A stretch of 64,000 bases of DNA from Ruegeria lacuscaerulensis (GTDB lineage Bacteria > Pseudomonadota > Alphaproteobacteria > Rhodobacterales > Rhodobacteraceae), in NCBI RefSeq assembly GCF_013034685.1, contig NZ_WQGO01000001.1, positions 124,001 through 188,000 of the forward strand, read 5' to 3'. The notes beneath the pieces are model-generated. The model did no database searches. It saw only the letters and a program-made list of their open reading frames with translations, and was not told the origin of the DNA. Each line of letters begins with the position of its first letter. Position 1 is the first letter of the stretch. Position numbers and translations under genes: made by a program. Positions 8,665 through 17,487 of this stretch are shown here, piece after piece.

Positions 8665-10134
8665 TCAGAGGCCGTACAGCTTACCGAACTTATCTTCCAG
8701 ATAGGCCAAAAGTGGCTCTGGCCCCGGTTCAACCCCACTTGCGCGGGTTATGACCTCGCGCGGGGCGTACAGCCCGCCATAGCGCTGCAGGTTCTCGCGC
8801 AGCCAGCCGGTTGCGCCCGTCGAGTCACCTTGCGCAAGCTGCGCGTCCAAATCGGGTAGCGCCGCGCGCAGCGCCTCATACAGGCATCCTGCGTAGACAT
8901 TGCCCAGCGAGTAGGTCGGGAAATAGCCAAACAGCCCCACCGACCAATGCACATCCTGTAAGCACCCGTTTGAAGGCTTGTCGACCGCATAGCCGAAATC
9001 GGCCTTGAAACGGTCATTCCACGCGGCCTCCAGATCGCTGACCTGCAGGTCTTCGGCCATCAGGGCGCGCTCCAGATCAAAGCGCAGCATGATGTGCAGG
9101 TTATATTGCACCTCATCCGCCTCGGTTCGGATATAGCCGTTATGAACACCGTTGACGGTGGCATAGAATGCGTCGGCGTCACTAATCCCGAAATCGCCAA
9201 AGGCCGCTGTCATCTGATCGAACAGCCAGCCGGTGAACGCACGCGAGCGGCCCAGCTGGTTTTCATAAATCCGGCTTTGGCTTTCATGCACGCCCATCGA
9301 CACCCCACTGCCCAGCGGGGTCAGCGCATAAGCTTGGTCGATGCCTTGCTCATATGCGGCGTGGCCGACTTCGTGAATGGTCGAGTAGAAACAGTTGAAC
9401 GGATCGGTCTCGCTGGTACGGGTGGTGATCCGCACGTCCAGCCCGCTGCCCGAGCTGAACGGATGCACCGCCTTGTCCACGCGACCCGTGTTCAGGTCAT
9501 AGCCGAAGGTGGTCGCCAGTTTCTGTGACAGGCGCATCTGGGTTAGTTCGTCAAAAGTGCCGGTCAGGGCTTGCGGCGCGGGGCGATCCAGAACAGCGGC
9601 GCGCAGGGCCACCAGGCGCGGGCGCATCTGGTCGAATATCTCGGCAATTTGAGTGCCCGTGGTGTAGGGCTCATAATCTTCGACCATGGCGTCATAAACA
9701 TCACCGCCTTGGGCCAGCGCCGCACCCTCTTCACGTTTCAAGGCAACGACCTGTTGCAGCACGGGCAGGAACGCGGCCACGTCTTCGTCCGCACGGGCCT
9801 GCGCCCATGTGCCCTGCGCAGCGGATGTGACACGCGCAATCGCCTTGGCCAAATCAGCGGGAACTTTGACCGTGCGCTCATAGGACCTCCGGATTTCTCG
9901 GATCTGCGCCTTGCCAGCTTCATCCTGCGGATCGGCCTGATCCAGCCACTCGGCCACGCGCGGGTCGGATCGGCGCGCGTGCAGAACTGCTTCGATCGCA
10001 GCCATTTCCTCGGCCCGTTGCGGCGCAGCTCCGCGCGGCATCACCGTTTCCTGGTCCCAGCCCAGCCGCCCGGCAATCTGCCCCAGCGCCGAGGTTTCCC
10101 GTTGAAAGGCCATCAGGTCGTCAAAGGCGGTCAT
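8665..10134 (-). CDS. M32 family metallocarboxypeptidase (Taq type)
   Basis: A 489-residue cytoplasmic zinc carboxypeptidase of family M32, which removes C-terminal residues with broad specificity. The zinc motif HEVGHAAYEQG (HExxH) and the downstream MGVHESQSRIYENQLGRS block, which supplies the third ligand glutamate, are both intact. Its length matches the family (~490-500). It is followed one base later by ctaA on the same strand in the upstream position, so the pair may be cotranscribed from ctaA. Confidence 0.93.
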   Translation of the reverse strand: MTAFDDLMAFQRETSALGQIAGRLGWDQETVMPRGAAPQRAEEMAAIEAVLHARRSDPRVAEWLDQADPQDEAGKAQIREIRRSYERTVKVPADLAKAIARVTSAAQGTWAQARADEDVAAFLPVLQQVVALKREEGAALAQGGDVYDAMVEDYEPYTTGTQIAEIFDQMRPRLVALRAAVLDRPAPQALTGTFDELTQMRLSQKLATTFGYDLNTGRVDKAVHPFSSGSGLDVRITTRTSETDPFNCFYSTIHEVGHAAYEQGIDQAYALTPLGSGVSMGVHESQSRIYENQLGRSRAFTGWLFDQMTAAFGDFGISDADAFYATVNGVHNGYIRTEADEVQYNLHIMLRFDLERALMAEDLQVSDLEAAWNDRFKADFGYAVDKPSNGCLQDVHWSVGLFGYFPTYSLGNVYAGCLYEALRAALPDLDAQLAQGDSTGATGWLRENLQRYGGLYAPREVITRASGVEPGPEPLLAYLEDKFGKLYGL

Positions 10135-10135
10135 G

Positions 10136-11281
10136 TCACGCTCCGCGGATCAAGGTTGCGATTGGGTAAGCGGTCAGGAAACGCGCGCGCAGGATCAGGG
10201 TCCAGACGACCACGGCCATGAACTGATGGACAATCGCGATCTGCCACGGCGCGGCATAGACCACAGTCACGATACCGATCACCACTTGCAGTGCCAGCGC
10301 TGCAAAAGCCGCGTTAAAGGCAAACCGTGTTTGCGGATGCGCGCTGGTACCGCCGCGCCGCCAGACGATGACGCCGAAGATCAGCAGCAGATAGCCCGCG
10401 CAACGGTGAATAAACTGCACCAGACCAGGACTTTCGAAGAAGTTGCGCCACATCGGCTCCAGCATCGTGGCATCGGGCGGCAAAAGCTGTCCGCCGATCA
10501 AAGGCCAGTCGGTGAAAGACCGCCCCGCATCAATCCCGGCGACCAGTGCGCCAATCAGAATTTGCAGGAATGCGAAATGCATCAAACCGGTCGAGAGCGA
10601 GAATAGCTTCGCCTCTTTCGCGCGGCGGGCCTGCATCAGGTCACGCTCCTCGCGGCCCAGCTCAAAGATGTACCACGCAAGGAACCCGAGGATCACAAAG
10701 GCCAGACCCAGATGAGTGGCCAGGCGATAGCTGGCGACGGCAGTCATCCCCTCGCCCTGCGTCACGCCCGAGGCGACCATCCACCAACCGACAGCCCCCT
10801 GCACCCCGCCCAGAACGCCGGGGATCAAAAGCTTACTAGTCCAACCCGTAGGGATTTTCCGCGCGGCCAAGAAACCAAAGAACCCGATGGCCCAGACCAG
10901 ACCGATCACGCGGCCCAGCTGACGATGACCCCATTCCCACCAGTAGATGAATTTGAAATCGTCCAGCTCCATCCACTGGTTCTGGATGCGCCACTGGTCG
11001 ATTTCCTTGTACTTGTCGAACTCGGATTGCCAATCTGTCTCGGACATCGGCGGGATAGCCCCGGTGATCGGTCGCCACTCAGTAATCGACAACCCGCTAT
11101 CGGTCAGGCGCGTCAGGCCACCCACAGCGATCATCACCACGACCAGCGCGAACAGCATCATCAGCCACGCCCGGATTGCCTTGCGCGCGCCGCCCCGGCC
11201 ACGGTCGATCATACCGGGCTGAACCGCCTCTTGTTTCTGGTCGCCCGAGACCTCTTCGAAGATGCTGCGCTTGCCGCTCAT
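10136..11281 (-). CDS. ctaA: Heme A synthase, COX15/CtaA type II
   Basis: This 381-residue polytopic inner-membrane protein oxidises the C8 methyl of heme O to the formyl group of heme A, the cofactor of aa3-type cytochrome oxidase. It has about eight membrane helices in two related four-helix halves. Conserved heme-ligand histidines occur in WEWGHRQLGR, ATHLGLAF, FIHRCAGYLL and VHQFMAVV. The length is typical of the alphaproteobacterial/mitochondrial type. It starts with ATG at 11281 and ends one base before the M32 peptidase gene starts, which suggests a two-gene transcript. Confidence 0.95.
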   Translation of the reverse strand: MSGKRSIFEEVSGDQKQEAVQPGMIDRGRGGARKAIRAWLMMLFALVVVMIAVGGLTRLTDSGLSITEWRPITGAIPPMSETDWQSEFDKYKEIDQWRIQNQWMELDDFKFIYWWEWGHRQLGRVIGLVWAIGFFGFLAARKIPTGWTSKLLIPGVLGGVQGAVGWWMVASGVTQGEGMTAVASYRLATHLGLAFVILGFLAWYIFELGREERDLMQARRAKEAKLFSLSTGLMHFAFLQILIGALVAGIDAGRSFTDWPLIGGQLLPPDATMLEPMWRNFFESPGLVQFIHRCAGYLLLIFGVIVWRRGGTSAHPQTRFAFNAAFAALALQVVIGIVTVVYAAPWQIAIVHQFMAVVVWTLILRARFLTAYPIATLIRGA

Positions 11282-11340
11282 GCTGTCCTCATGTCCTTGT
11301 TTCGTCGCACGCTAGGGTGAAGCGGAAGATAGGTCCAGCC

Positions 11341-12084
11341 TTAGCCCTTGTCCTTCCAGCGGACCATCTGCCGCATGATCCCGTGCAGCATCTGCACATC
11401 GGCCCGCGTCATCCGCATACGCGACCACAGGTTGCGCAGGTTGGTCTTCATCCCTTCGGCCTTTTCGGGCGGGTAGAAAAACCCCGCCTCTTCCAGCCGG
11501 TCCTCGTAATGTTCGACCAGTTTTTCAACCTCGATCCCTGTCGCCCAATCGCCCTTACCCAAATCAGTGGCCTCATGCACCACATCGGCGCTTTGGCGCA
11601 TCCACTCATAGGCGGTCAGAAGCACACATTGCCCGAGGTTGAGCGAGGCATATTCGGGGTTCACCGGCACCGAGATGATGGCGTTGGCCTTGGCGATATC
11701 CTCATTCTCAAGCCCCGCGCGTTCAGGGCCGAACAATACGGCGACTTTTTCACCCGCTGCGACCTTTTCGGCAGCGATCTGCATGGCGCGTTCCGGGCTG
11801 TAGACTGGCTTGGTCAACCCGCGCTGGCGTGCAGTGGTGGCGAAGACAAAGGTGCTGTCAGCCAAAGACCCGGCCAGATCATCAAACAGCTGCGCCTCAT
11901 CCAGCAATCGCCCCGCCCCGCTGGACATCGCCACAGCCTTGGGGTTCGGCCAGCCATCACGTGGGGCAACAATCCGCATCCGGTCCAGCCCGAAGTTCCA
12001 CATCGCCCGCGCGGCAGCACCGATGTTTTCGCCCATCTGAGGGCGCACGAGCACAAAGGAAGGCTGGGATTTGTCGCTGGGCAT
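11341..12084 (-). CDS. TrmJ-type RNA 2'-O-methyltransferase (SpoU family)
   Basis: The 247-residue product belongs to the SpoU/TrmH knotted methyltransferases of the TrmJ branch, which methylate the ribose of tRNA position 32. Signature motifs are FVLVRPQMGENIGAAARAM at the start, VLFGPERAGLEN (motif 2) and SLNLGQCVLLTAYEW (motif 3). The open frame extends about 120 codons further upstream but would overlap the divergent ThiE-like gene; the ATG at 12084 has GGAG eight bases upstream and begins the conserved domain. The exact RNA target is inferred. Confidence 0.88.
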   Translation of the reverse strand: MPSDKSQPSFVLVRPQMGENIGAAARAMWNFGLDRMRIVAPRDGWPNPKAVAMSSGAGRLLDEAQLFDDLAGSLADSTFVFATTARQRGLTKPVYSPERAMQIAAEKVAAGEKVAVLFGPERAGLENEDIAKANAIISVPVNPEYASLNLGQCVLLTAYEWMRQSADVVHEATDLGKGDWATGIEVEKLVEHYEDRLEEAGFFYPPEKAEGMKTNLRNLWSRMRMTRADVQMLHGIMRQMVRWKDKG

Positions 12085-12121
12085 GGCTGTCTCCGAAAGT
12101 TCCGCCTGCTGTAATCGGCAC

Positions 12122-12163
12122 ATTGGCGCAGGGCAAGCCGTCCGGGCGGCCAATTGCGCCAAT
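12122..12163. repeat. Perfect 9-bp inverted repeat in divergent promoter region
   Basis: ATTGGCGCA (12122-12130) is matched by TGCGCCAAT (12155-12163) with 24 bases between. It sits midway between the divergent starts of the methyltransferase and ThiE-like genes, so it could be an operator or a leader structure. No family can be assigned. Confidence 0.4.
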
Positions 12164-12237
12164 ATCCGGCTAAAAAGATTGCTTCCCCGGCCCAATCCGC
12201 TAAACCGCGCCAAAGACTGAAAGCGAAGGACGCGCCG

Positions 12238-12855
12238 ATGGACACCCCCGAGCAGCCGCAGATTTACCTGATCACCCCGCCCACGATCACCCTGAGCACC
12301 TTCCCCGAGCAGTTGGGCCGCGTGCTGGACAGCGCCGAGATCGCCTGCATCCGCCTCGCCTTGGCGGGTAGCGACGAAGACACCATCGCCCGCGCCGCCG
12401 ATGCCTGCCGCGAGGTCGCGCACGCACGGGATGTGGCGATCGTGATCTCGAACCATGTCCTGCTGGCGCAGCGGCTAGGGCTGGACGGGGTGCATCTGGA
12501 TGACGGTGCGCGCTCGGTCCGGGCGGCGCGCAAAGAACTGGGCGCGGATGCCATCGTCGGCAGCTTTTGCGCAGCCTCCAGCCATGATGGCATGACCGCA
12601 GGCGAGCATGGCGCGGACTACGTGGCCTTTGGCCCGGTTGGCGCATCGGCCTTGGGCGATGGCACAATCGCAGAAAAAGACCTGTTTCAGTGGTGGTCCG
12701 AAATGATCGAGGTTCCGGTTGTGGCCGAAGGCGGCCTGTCCCCAGACCTGATCCGCGCGCTGTCGACGCACACCGATTTCTTCGGCATTGGCGACGAGAT
12801 CTGGTCGCAGGACGATCCTGCCGCCGCGTTGAAGGCGCTGACCGACGCGATGTGA
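12238..12855 (+). CDS. ThiE/TenI-like TIM-barrel protein
   Basis: A 205-residue protein of the thiamine phosphate synthase/TenI superfamily. ThiE joins the thiazole and pyrimidine halves of thiamine. Visible elements are GLDGVHLDD, a GADYVAFGPVG phosphate-loop region and VVAEGGLSPD. The usual ThiE substrate residues are poorly conserved (VHLDDGARS in place of VHLGQxD), so it may be a divergent synthase or a TenI-type paralogue. No other thi genes are in the window. It lies 45 bp upstream of psuK on the same strand, so the three genes are probably cotranscribed. The ATG at 12238 starts the conserved domain. Confidence 0.72.
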   Translation: MDTPEQPQIYLITPPTITLSTFPEQLGRVLDSAEIACIRLALAGSDEDTIARAADACREVAHARDVAIVISNHVLLAQRLGLDGVHLDDGARSVRAARKELGADAIVGSFCAASSHDGMTAGEHGADYVAFGPVGASALGDGTIAEKDLFQWWSEMIEVPVVAEGGLSPDLIRALSTHTDFFGIGDEIWSQDDPAAALKALTDAM

Positions 12856-12900
12856 GCGTTAACCCTTGCACCCGCCGTGACGCTGCGGCATGACACGGGC

Positions 12901-13794
12901 ATGACTCAGACTAGCGAAATCCTGTGTATCGGATCGGTCCTTTGGGACGTGATCGGGCGGTCTGCCAGCGCCATGCGGCAGGGGTCAGACGTGCCGGGGC
13001 GGATCACCCGTCTGCCCGGCGGCGTGGCCATGAACATCGCCATGACACTGGTGCGGTTCGGTATGACGCCCACCCTGCTCACCGCAATTGGCCGCGACCC
13101 TGAAGGCGACGAACTGGTCAATGCCTGCGCACGGCTGGGCATGGTCACGGATCACGTCTACCGCTCGCAGGATTTGCCGACCGACCGCTATATGGCTGTC
13201 GAAGGTGCCAATGGTCTGATCGCCGCCATCGCCGACGCGCATTCGCTTGAGGCTGCTGGGGCCAAAATCCTACGCCCGCTGATGCACGGACCGTTGGGCT
13301 ACGAGAACACACCGTTCGAAGGCCCCATCGCATTGGATGGCAACCTGACGCTAACTTTGCTGGAAGAAATCGCCCAAAGCCCGGCCTTCGCAAAAGCCGA
13401 TTTGCGCGTGGCCCCGGCCTCACCCGGGAAGGCCGAGCGCCTGCTGCCCTTCCTCAAACACGCCCGCGCGACGCTCTATGTGAACCTCGAAGAGGCCGGC
13501 ATCCTGTGCCAGCGCGAATTCACCGATTCCGAATCCGCCGCCAAAGGTCTGCTGGATCGCGGCGCCTTGCGAGTGCTGGTCACAGATGGCGGCAACTCGG
13601 CCACCGTGGGCACCGCAGATGAGATTCTGACCCAAACACCCCCGTCCGTTCTGGTAACACGCGTGACCGGCGCGGGTGACACTTTCATGGCGGCGCATAT
13701 CGCGTCCGAGGCCGCCGGGGCCGCCCCCGACGCTGCCCTGACCCGTGCCTTGCACGCCGCTGCTACTTACGTTTCCGGAGAAACCCCACTGTGA
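12901..13794 (+). CDS. psuK: PfkB-family sugar kinase, probable pseudouridine kinase
   Basis: A 297-residue ribokinase-family protein with the N-terminal GSVLWDVIG/PGGVAMNIA sugar-binding signatures and the C-terminal catalytic motif VTGAGDTFMA. The role as pseudouridine kinase (pseudouridine to pseudouridine 5'-phosphate) is inferred from its translational coupling to psuG: the psuK TGA overlaps the psuG GTG start (GTGA). The ATG at 12901 is preferred over a GTG eight codons upstream because the domain begins there; neither has a strong ribosome site. Confidence 0.85.
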   Translation: MTQTSEILCIGSVLWDVIGRSASAMRQGSDVPGRITRLPGGVAMNIAMTLVRFGMTPTLLTAIGRDPEGDELVNACARLGMVTDHVYRSQDLPTDRYMAVEGANGLIAAIADAHSLEAAGAKILRPLMHGPLGYENTPFEGPIALDGNLTLTLLEEIAQSPAFAKADLRVAPASPGKAERLLPFLKHARATLYVNLEEAGILCQREFTDSESAAKGLLDRGALRVLVTDGGNSATVGTADEILTQTPPSVLVTRVTGAGDTFMAAHIASEAAGAAPDAALTRALHAAATYVSGETPL

Positions 13795-14696
13795 TCGACA
13801 TCCACTACTCGGCCGAGGTCCGCGCCGCCAAAGACGCAGGCCACCCCATCGTTGCGCTGGAAAGCACCATCATTACCCACGGGATGCCCTACCCTCAAAA
13901 TATCGAGGTCGCGGCGCAGGTCGAACAGGACATCCGCGATGAAGGTGCCGTTCCAGCAACGATTGCGGTCATCGAAGGTGTGCTGAACGTGGGGCTGGAA
14001 GCGGATCAGCTCAAAGCGCTTGGTCAGGCGCAAGGTGTCGCCAAAATCTCGCGCGCGGACATGGCGGCCTGTATCTCGACCGGCGGGACCGGAGCCACAA
14101 CCGTCGCCGCCACAATGATCGCAGCGCACTACGCTGGAATTCCGGTCTTCGCCACCGGCGGGATAGGCGGCGTGCATCAAGGCGCCGAAACCTCATTCGA
14201 TATTTCAGCGGACCTGCATGAGTTGGCTCAAACCCCTGTGACGGTTGTGGCCGCCGGTGCAAAAGCCATCCTCGATCTGGCCAAAACGCTCGAGGTTCTT
14301 GAAACGTTGGGCGTCCCCGTCATAGCTCACGGGCAGGACGAATTCCCCGCCTTCTGGTCCGCCAAATCCCCTTATGCCGCGCCATTGCGTATGGACACCG
14401 CCGAAGCCATCGCCAAGGCCCACGCCACACGCCGCGCCCTTGGGCTGCCTGGCGGGCAACTTGTGGCCAACCCGATCCCCGCCGCAGATCAAATCCCGGC
14501 CGAGGAATTGGCCCCGATCATCGCCTCGGCCCAAGCAGACGCCGACGCGCACCGGATCACAGGCAAAGGCGTCACCCCTTACCTGTTGCAGCGCATCTAC
14601 GAACAGACCGAGGGCCGTTCCCTGACCGCAAACATCGCATTGGTCAGAAATAACGCAAAATTGGCTGCCGGAATCGCCCGCGCCCTGTCCGAGTGA
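13791..14696 (+). CDS. psuG: Pseudouridine-5'-phosphate glycosidase
   Basis: PsuG (301 residues) reversibly splits the C-C glycosidic bond of pseudouridine 5'-phosphate to uracil and ribose 5-phosphate. It is a manganese-dependent trimeric enzyme in the cytoplasm. Family hallmarks are ALESTIITHGMPYPQN at the N-terminus, KISRADMAACISTGGTGATTVAATM (the lysine region) and GGIGGVHQGAE. Length and order match E. coli YeiN. The GTG start overlaps the end of psuK. No PsuT-type transporter is adjacent, so the pair probably salvages pseudouridine from RNA turnover or uses an importer coded elsewhere. Confidence 0.94.
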   Translation: MIDIHYSAEVRAAKDAGHPIVALESTIITHGMPYPQNIEVAAQVEQDIRDEGAVPATIAVIEGVLNVGLEADQLKALGQAQGVAKISRADMAACISTGGTGATTVAATMIAAHYAGIPVFATGGIGGVHQGAETSFDISADLHELAQTPVTVVAAGAKAILDLAKTLEVLETLGVPVIAHGQDEFPAFWSAKSPYAAPLRMDTAEAIAKAHATRRALGLPGGQLVANPIPAADQIPAEELAPIIASAQADADAHRITGKGVTPYLLQRIYEQTEGRSLTANIALVRNNAKLAAGIARALSE

Positions 14697-14759
14697 GCAA
14701 AGCTATTGTACCAAGGCCCCGGACTGCTTAACTAAATCGGCAAATCACTCAGGACCGCA

Positions 14760-15437
14760 ATGAACACGCCCTTTGACGAAGAACCTCACCGCGGACCGGG
14801 CCTGTTTTCCCGGCTGCGCGCGTCATTTCTGACGGGCATCGTTGTTATTGCACCAGTCTGGCTAACGGTCTGGCTGATCTGGTCTGTGGTTGGCTGGATC
14901 GACAGCGCCGTCCTGCCGCTTGTGCCACAGCAATTTCACCCCGAACAGTATGTAGGAATCAATCTGCGCGGCGTCGGCGTGGTGATTTTCCTGATCTTCA
15001 CGGTGATCGTCGGCTGGATCGCGAAAGGCATTTTGGGCCGGTCGCTGATCCATTTCGGCGAAAGCGTTGTGAATCGGATGCCAGTTGTGCGGTCGGTTTA
15101 TTCCGGGATCAAACAGATCTCGGAAACGGTTTTCGCGCAAACCGAACGGTCGTTTGAAAAAGCCTGTCTCATCCAATATCCCCGCCGTGGCATTTGGGCC
15201 ATCGGCTTCGTCTCGACCACTGCACGGGGCGAGGTCAGCGACCGTGCCGAAACCGGCGGTGCACTGCTCAGCGTCTTCGTGCCCACAACACCGAACCCGA
15301 CCTCCGGTTTCTTGCTGTTTTTCCCTGAAGAGGACGTGATCCTGCTGGACATGTCCATTGAGGACGCCGCCAAACTGGTCATTTCAGCCGGTCTGGTCTA
15401 CCCGAACGAAAAAGACCCGACCCAGCCGCCCGAGTAA
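14760..15437 (+). CDS. DUF502 family inner-membrane protein
   Basis: A 225-residue conserved membrane protein. Two hydrophobic helices lie at about residues 21-45 and 66-90, followed by a soluble C-terminal domain with PVVRSVYSGIKQ and LFFPEEDVILLDMSIEDA, typical of DUF502. Function is unknown in bacteria, although plant relatives (LCV/COV proteins) act in vascular patterning. It follows psuG by 63 bp on the same strand but is probably independent. The TAA stop directly abuts the stop of the convergent patatin. Confidence 0.85.
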   Translation: MNTPFDEEPHRGPGLFSRLRASFLTGIVVIAPVWLTVWLIWSVVGWIDSAVLPLVPQQFHPEQYVGINLRGVGVVIFLIFTVIVGWIAKGILGRSLIHFGESVVNRMPVVRSVYSGIKQISETVFAQTERSFEKACLIQYPRRGIWAIGFVSTTARGEVSDRAETGGALLSVFVPTTPNPTSGFLLFFPEEDVILLDMSIEDAAKLVISAGLVYPNEKDPTQPPE

Positions 15438-16463
15438 TCAGCCGAACATCTCCGGCAGGTTGACAGTGCTTTGCTGGCCCAAATCCGCCTTGTGATCGGT
15501 CAGAAACCGGTTAGCAGCCCGACGCCCAGCCTCTTTCAGCTTATGTAGGATGACCGGGTTCGGCACCGTCTTGGTCGCCACGGAAAGATCATTCATCAGC
15601 TCGTCATCCGCGATCATATGCACCAACACGCGGCTCATCTCACCCGCCTGCAACTTGCCCTCGGCCAACAGACGCTGTACGAAACTGATCGCTCGCAACT
15701 CCCGAAACAGGGACGAGTTGAAACTGATCTCATTCACCCGATTCTGGATTTGCTGCGGGGTCTTCGGCACCTCGTCCCGCTCCAGAGGATTGATATTCAC
15801 GATCACAACATCATCGGGCAAACCTTTGTCAAACAAAGGGTAAAGCGCCGGATTGCCGGTATACCCACCGTCCCAATAGGCCTCAGTCCGCCCCGTTTTT
15901 GGATCGAAAATCTCCACCGCCTGAAACAAGGTCGGCAAACAGGCCGAAGCCAAAATCGCATCGGTCGAAATCTCGTCCCCCGTAAACACTCGGATCTTGC
16001 CACTGCGCACACAGGTCGCACACACAAACAGGGCTGGTCCCAGATCCGCACAGACCTCATCAAAGTTGAAGCGATCAATCACCGACTCCAACGGGTTCTT
16101 GTAGAACGGCCCGTATGCATAAGGCGACACCAACCGCGACCACGTATCCCCCACGGAAAACGGCAAGGAATACTCCATCGCCTGCGCGACCTGAGCAGGC
16201 TCAACGGCCTGCATCCAATTGGCCAACCGCATGTCGCCCACGGCCCCCATACGAGCCCAAAGCCCGTTCAGGTTGGCACGCGCACCATCGCGCCCATCCC
16301 GAACCATACCTGACTTGTACGCGGCACCATTCAAAGCCCCGGCCGAAGTCCCGGTGATCGCAGCGACCTCGATATCCTCTTCGTCCAAAATCCGGTCCAG
16401 CACACCCCAGGTAAACGCCCCATGTGCACCACCGCCCTGCAGGGCCAGATTGATCCTCTTCAC
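15438..16463 (-). CDS. Patatin-like phospholipase
   Basis: A 341-residue cytoplasmic patatin-family acyl hydrolase with the oxyanion motif GGGAHG, nucleophile Ser40 in GTSAG and the aspartate of the dyad at Asp198 in DGG. All catalytic elements are present, so it should be active on phospholipids or similar esters. I chose GTG at 16463 (MKRINLALQGGG) because AAGGGG lies at proper spacing; an upstream GTG at 16472 is possible. The likely ribosome site falls inside a dispersed gene-end repeat. The gene follows bdhA by about 65 bp on the same strand. Confidence 0.88.
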   Translation of the reverse strand: MKRINLALQGGGAHGAFTWGVLDRILDEEDIEVAAITGTSAGALNGAAYKSGMVRDGRDGARANLNGLWARMGAVGDMRLANWMQAVEPAQVAQAMEYSLPFSVGDTWSRLVSPYAYGPFYKNPLESVIDRFNFDEVCADLGPALFVCATCVRSGKIRVFTGDEISTDAILASACLPTLFQAVEIFDPKTGRTEAYWDGGYTGNPALYPLFDKGLPDDVVIVNINPLERDEVPKTPQQIQNRVNEISFNSSLFRELRAISFVQRLLAEGKLQAGEMSRVLVHMIADDELMNDLSVATKTVPNPVILHKLKEAGRRAANRFLTDHKADLGQQSTVNLPEMFG

Positions 16464-16471
16464 AACGCTCA

Positions 16472-16522
16472 CCCCTTCTTCTGTTCAAAAATACCTCGGG
16501 GGTGTGGGGGCCGAGCCCCCAC
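16472..16522 (-). repeat. Dispersed gene-end module, copy 1 (hairpin plus tail)
   Basis: Read on the minus strand after the bdhA stop, GTGGGGGC-TCG-GCCCCCAC forms a perfect 8-bp hairpin (16504-16522). It is followed by CCCCCGAGGTATTTTT and CAGAAGAAGGGG. The tail resembles the two copies near 26.0 kb. It probably terminates or shields bdhA mRNA and also supplies the ribosome site for the patatin gene. Confidence 0.6.
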
Positions 16523-16528
16523 GCAGTC

Positions 16529-17302
16529 TCACAACGCCGTCCAACCGCCATCCACGGAAATCGTCGTGCCGGTGATCTGCGCCGCCGCGTCCGAGCACAA
16601 AAACACCGTTGTGCCTCCCAACTGCTCAACCGTGGCAAACTCTTTCGACGGCTGCCGCTCCAGCATCACATTCTTGATCACGTCATCGCGGCTCATGTCA
16701 TATTCCTTCATCGTATTGGGAATTTGCGCCTCGACCAGCGGGGTCAACACGTAGCCCGGACAAATGGCATTGCAGGTAATCGGTTCCTGCGCCGTCTCCA
16801 GCGCCACGGACTTGGTCATACCCACTACACCGTGCTTGGCTGCGATATAGGCCGCCTTGTAGGGCGACGCCGTCAAACCATGGGCAGAGGCGATGTTGAC
16901 CACACGCCCCCACCCGGCCTTACGCATCATCGGCAAGGCGGCGGCTGTCGTGTGAAAAGCTGAGTTCATGTTGATCGCAATGATCGCATCCCATTTGTCG
17001 ACCGGGAACTGATCAATCGGCGCCACATGCTGAATACCCGCATTGTTGACCAGAATATCGCATACGCCCACAGTCTCGATCAGCGCCCGGCATTCGTCGC
17101 CTTTGGACATATCAGCCTTGACATAGCGCGCATTTGTTCCCGTCTGATCCGAGATCTCAGCGGCCAGCGCGTGATCCTCGTCGCGGTCGGTGAACGAATT
17201 CAACACCACATCCGCCCCGGCCTTCGCCAACTCGCGTGCGATACCCAATCCAATACCTGAATTTGACCCTGTGATGATTGCAGTCTTGCCCGAAAGACTC
17301 AT
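16529..17302 (-). CDS. bdhA: D-3-hydroxybutyrate dehydrogenase
   Basis: A 257-residue short-chain dehydrogenase that interconverts 3-hydroxybutyrate and acetoacetate with NAD+, linking polyhydroxybutyrate or ketone-body breakdown to central metabolism. The cofactor motif is TGSNSGIG; the catalytic residues are Ser139, Tyr152 and Lys156 (YIAAK). NNAGIQHVAPI and SAHGLTASPYKAAY are specific to the BdhA subgroup. The longer open frame begins 40 codons earlier, but the ATG at 17302 has GGAG in place upstream and starts the domain. Confidence 0.93.
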   Translation of the reverse strand: MSLSGKTAIITGSNSGIGLGIARELAKAGADVVLNSFTDRDEDHALAAEISDQTGTNARYVKADMSKGDECRALIETVGVCDILVNNAGIQHVAPIDQFPVDKWDAIIAINMNSAFHTTAAALPMMRKAGWGRVVNIASAHGLTASPYKAAYIAAKHGVVGMTKSVALETAQEPITCNAICPGYVLTPLVEAQIPNTMKEYDMSRDDVIKNVMLERQPSKEFATVEQLGGTTVFLCSDAAAQITGTTISVDGGWTAL

Positions 17303-17405
17303 GGCCGCTCTCCTTCGAAATCCGAATTTCCGCCACAGTGCCATGCTGCACCTGCAAAGAAAACGGCGAATGACAAAAGCACGAAACAGCGCCAAAAATC
17401 TGCAC

Positions 17406-17434
17406 AAAAAAAACGCCCGCACGAAGCGGGCGTT
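17406..17434 (-). terminator. Intrinsic terminator of the candidate sRNA
   Basis: On the minus strand AACGCCCGC-TTCGT-GCGGGCGTT is a perfect 9-bp stem with a 5-nt loop, followed directly by T6 (eight consecutive T counting the stem end). It is the most canonical rho-independent terminator in the window, and it does not follow any minus-strand protein gene. Confidence 0.85.
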
Positions 17435-17481
17435 AAGTTATTGAGGCAGGTTTCATACAGGCAAGAAACCTATCGAGCAGT
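17406..17481 (-). ncRNA. Candidate small RNA, about 76 nt, with two hairpins
   Basis: The minus strand holds an isolated transcription unit without an open frame of note. A promoter-like pair (17488-17516) predicts a start near A17481. Within the transcript AGGTTTC/GAAACCT (17465-17471 with 17448-17454) form a 7-bp stem around a 10-nt loop (UUGCCUGUAU). A single-stranded linker GCCUCAAUAACUU follows, then a 9-bp intrinsic terminator with a run of U. This is the usual plan of a trans-acting, Hfq-binding sRNA. No protein gene on the minus strand lies between the promoter and terminator. It reads toward bdhA and back to back with the oligopeptide-binding gene. I do not recognise the family. Confidence 0.6.
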
Positions 17482-17487
17482 GCACCC

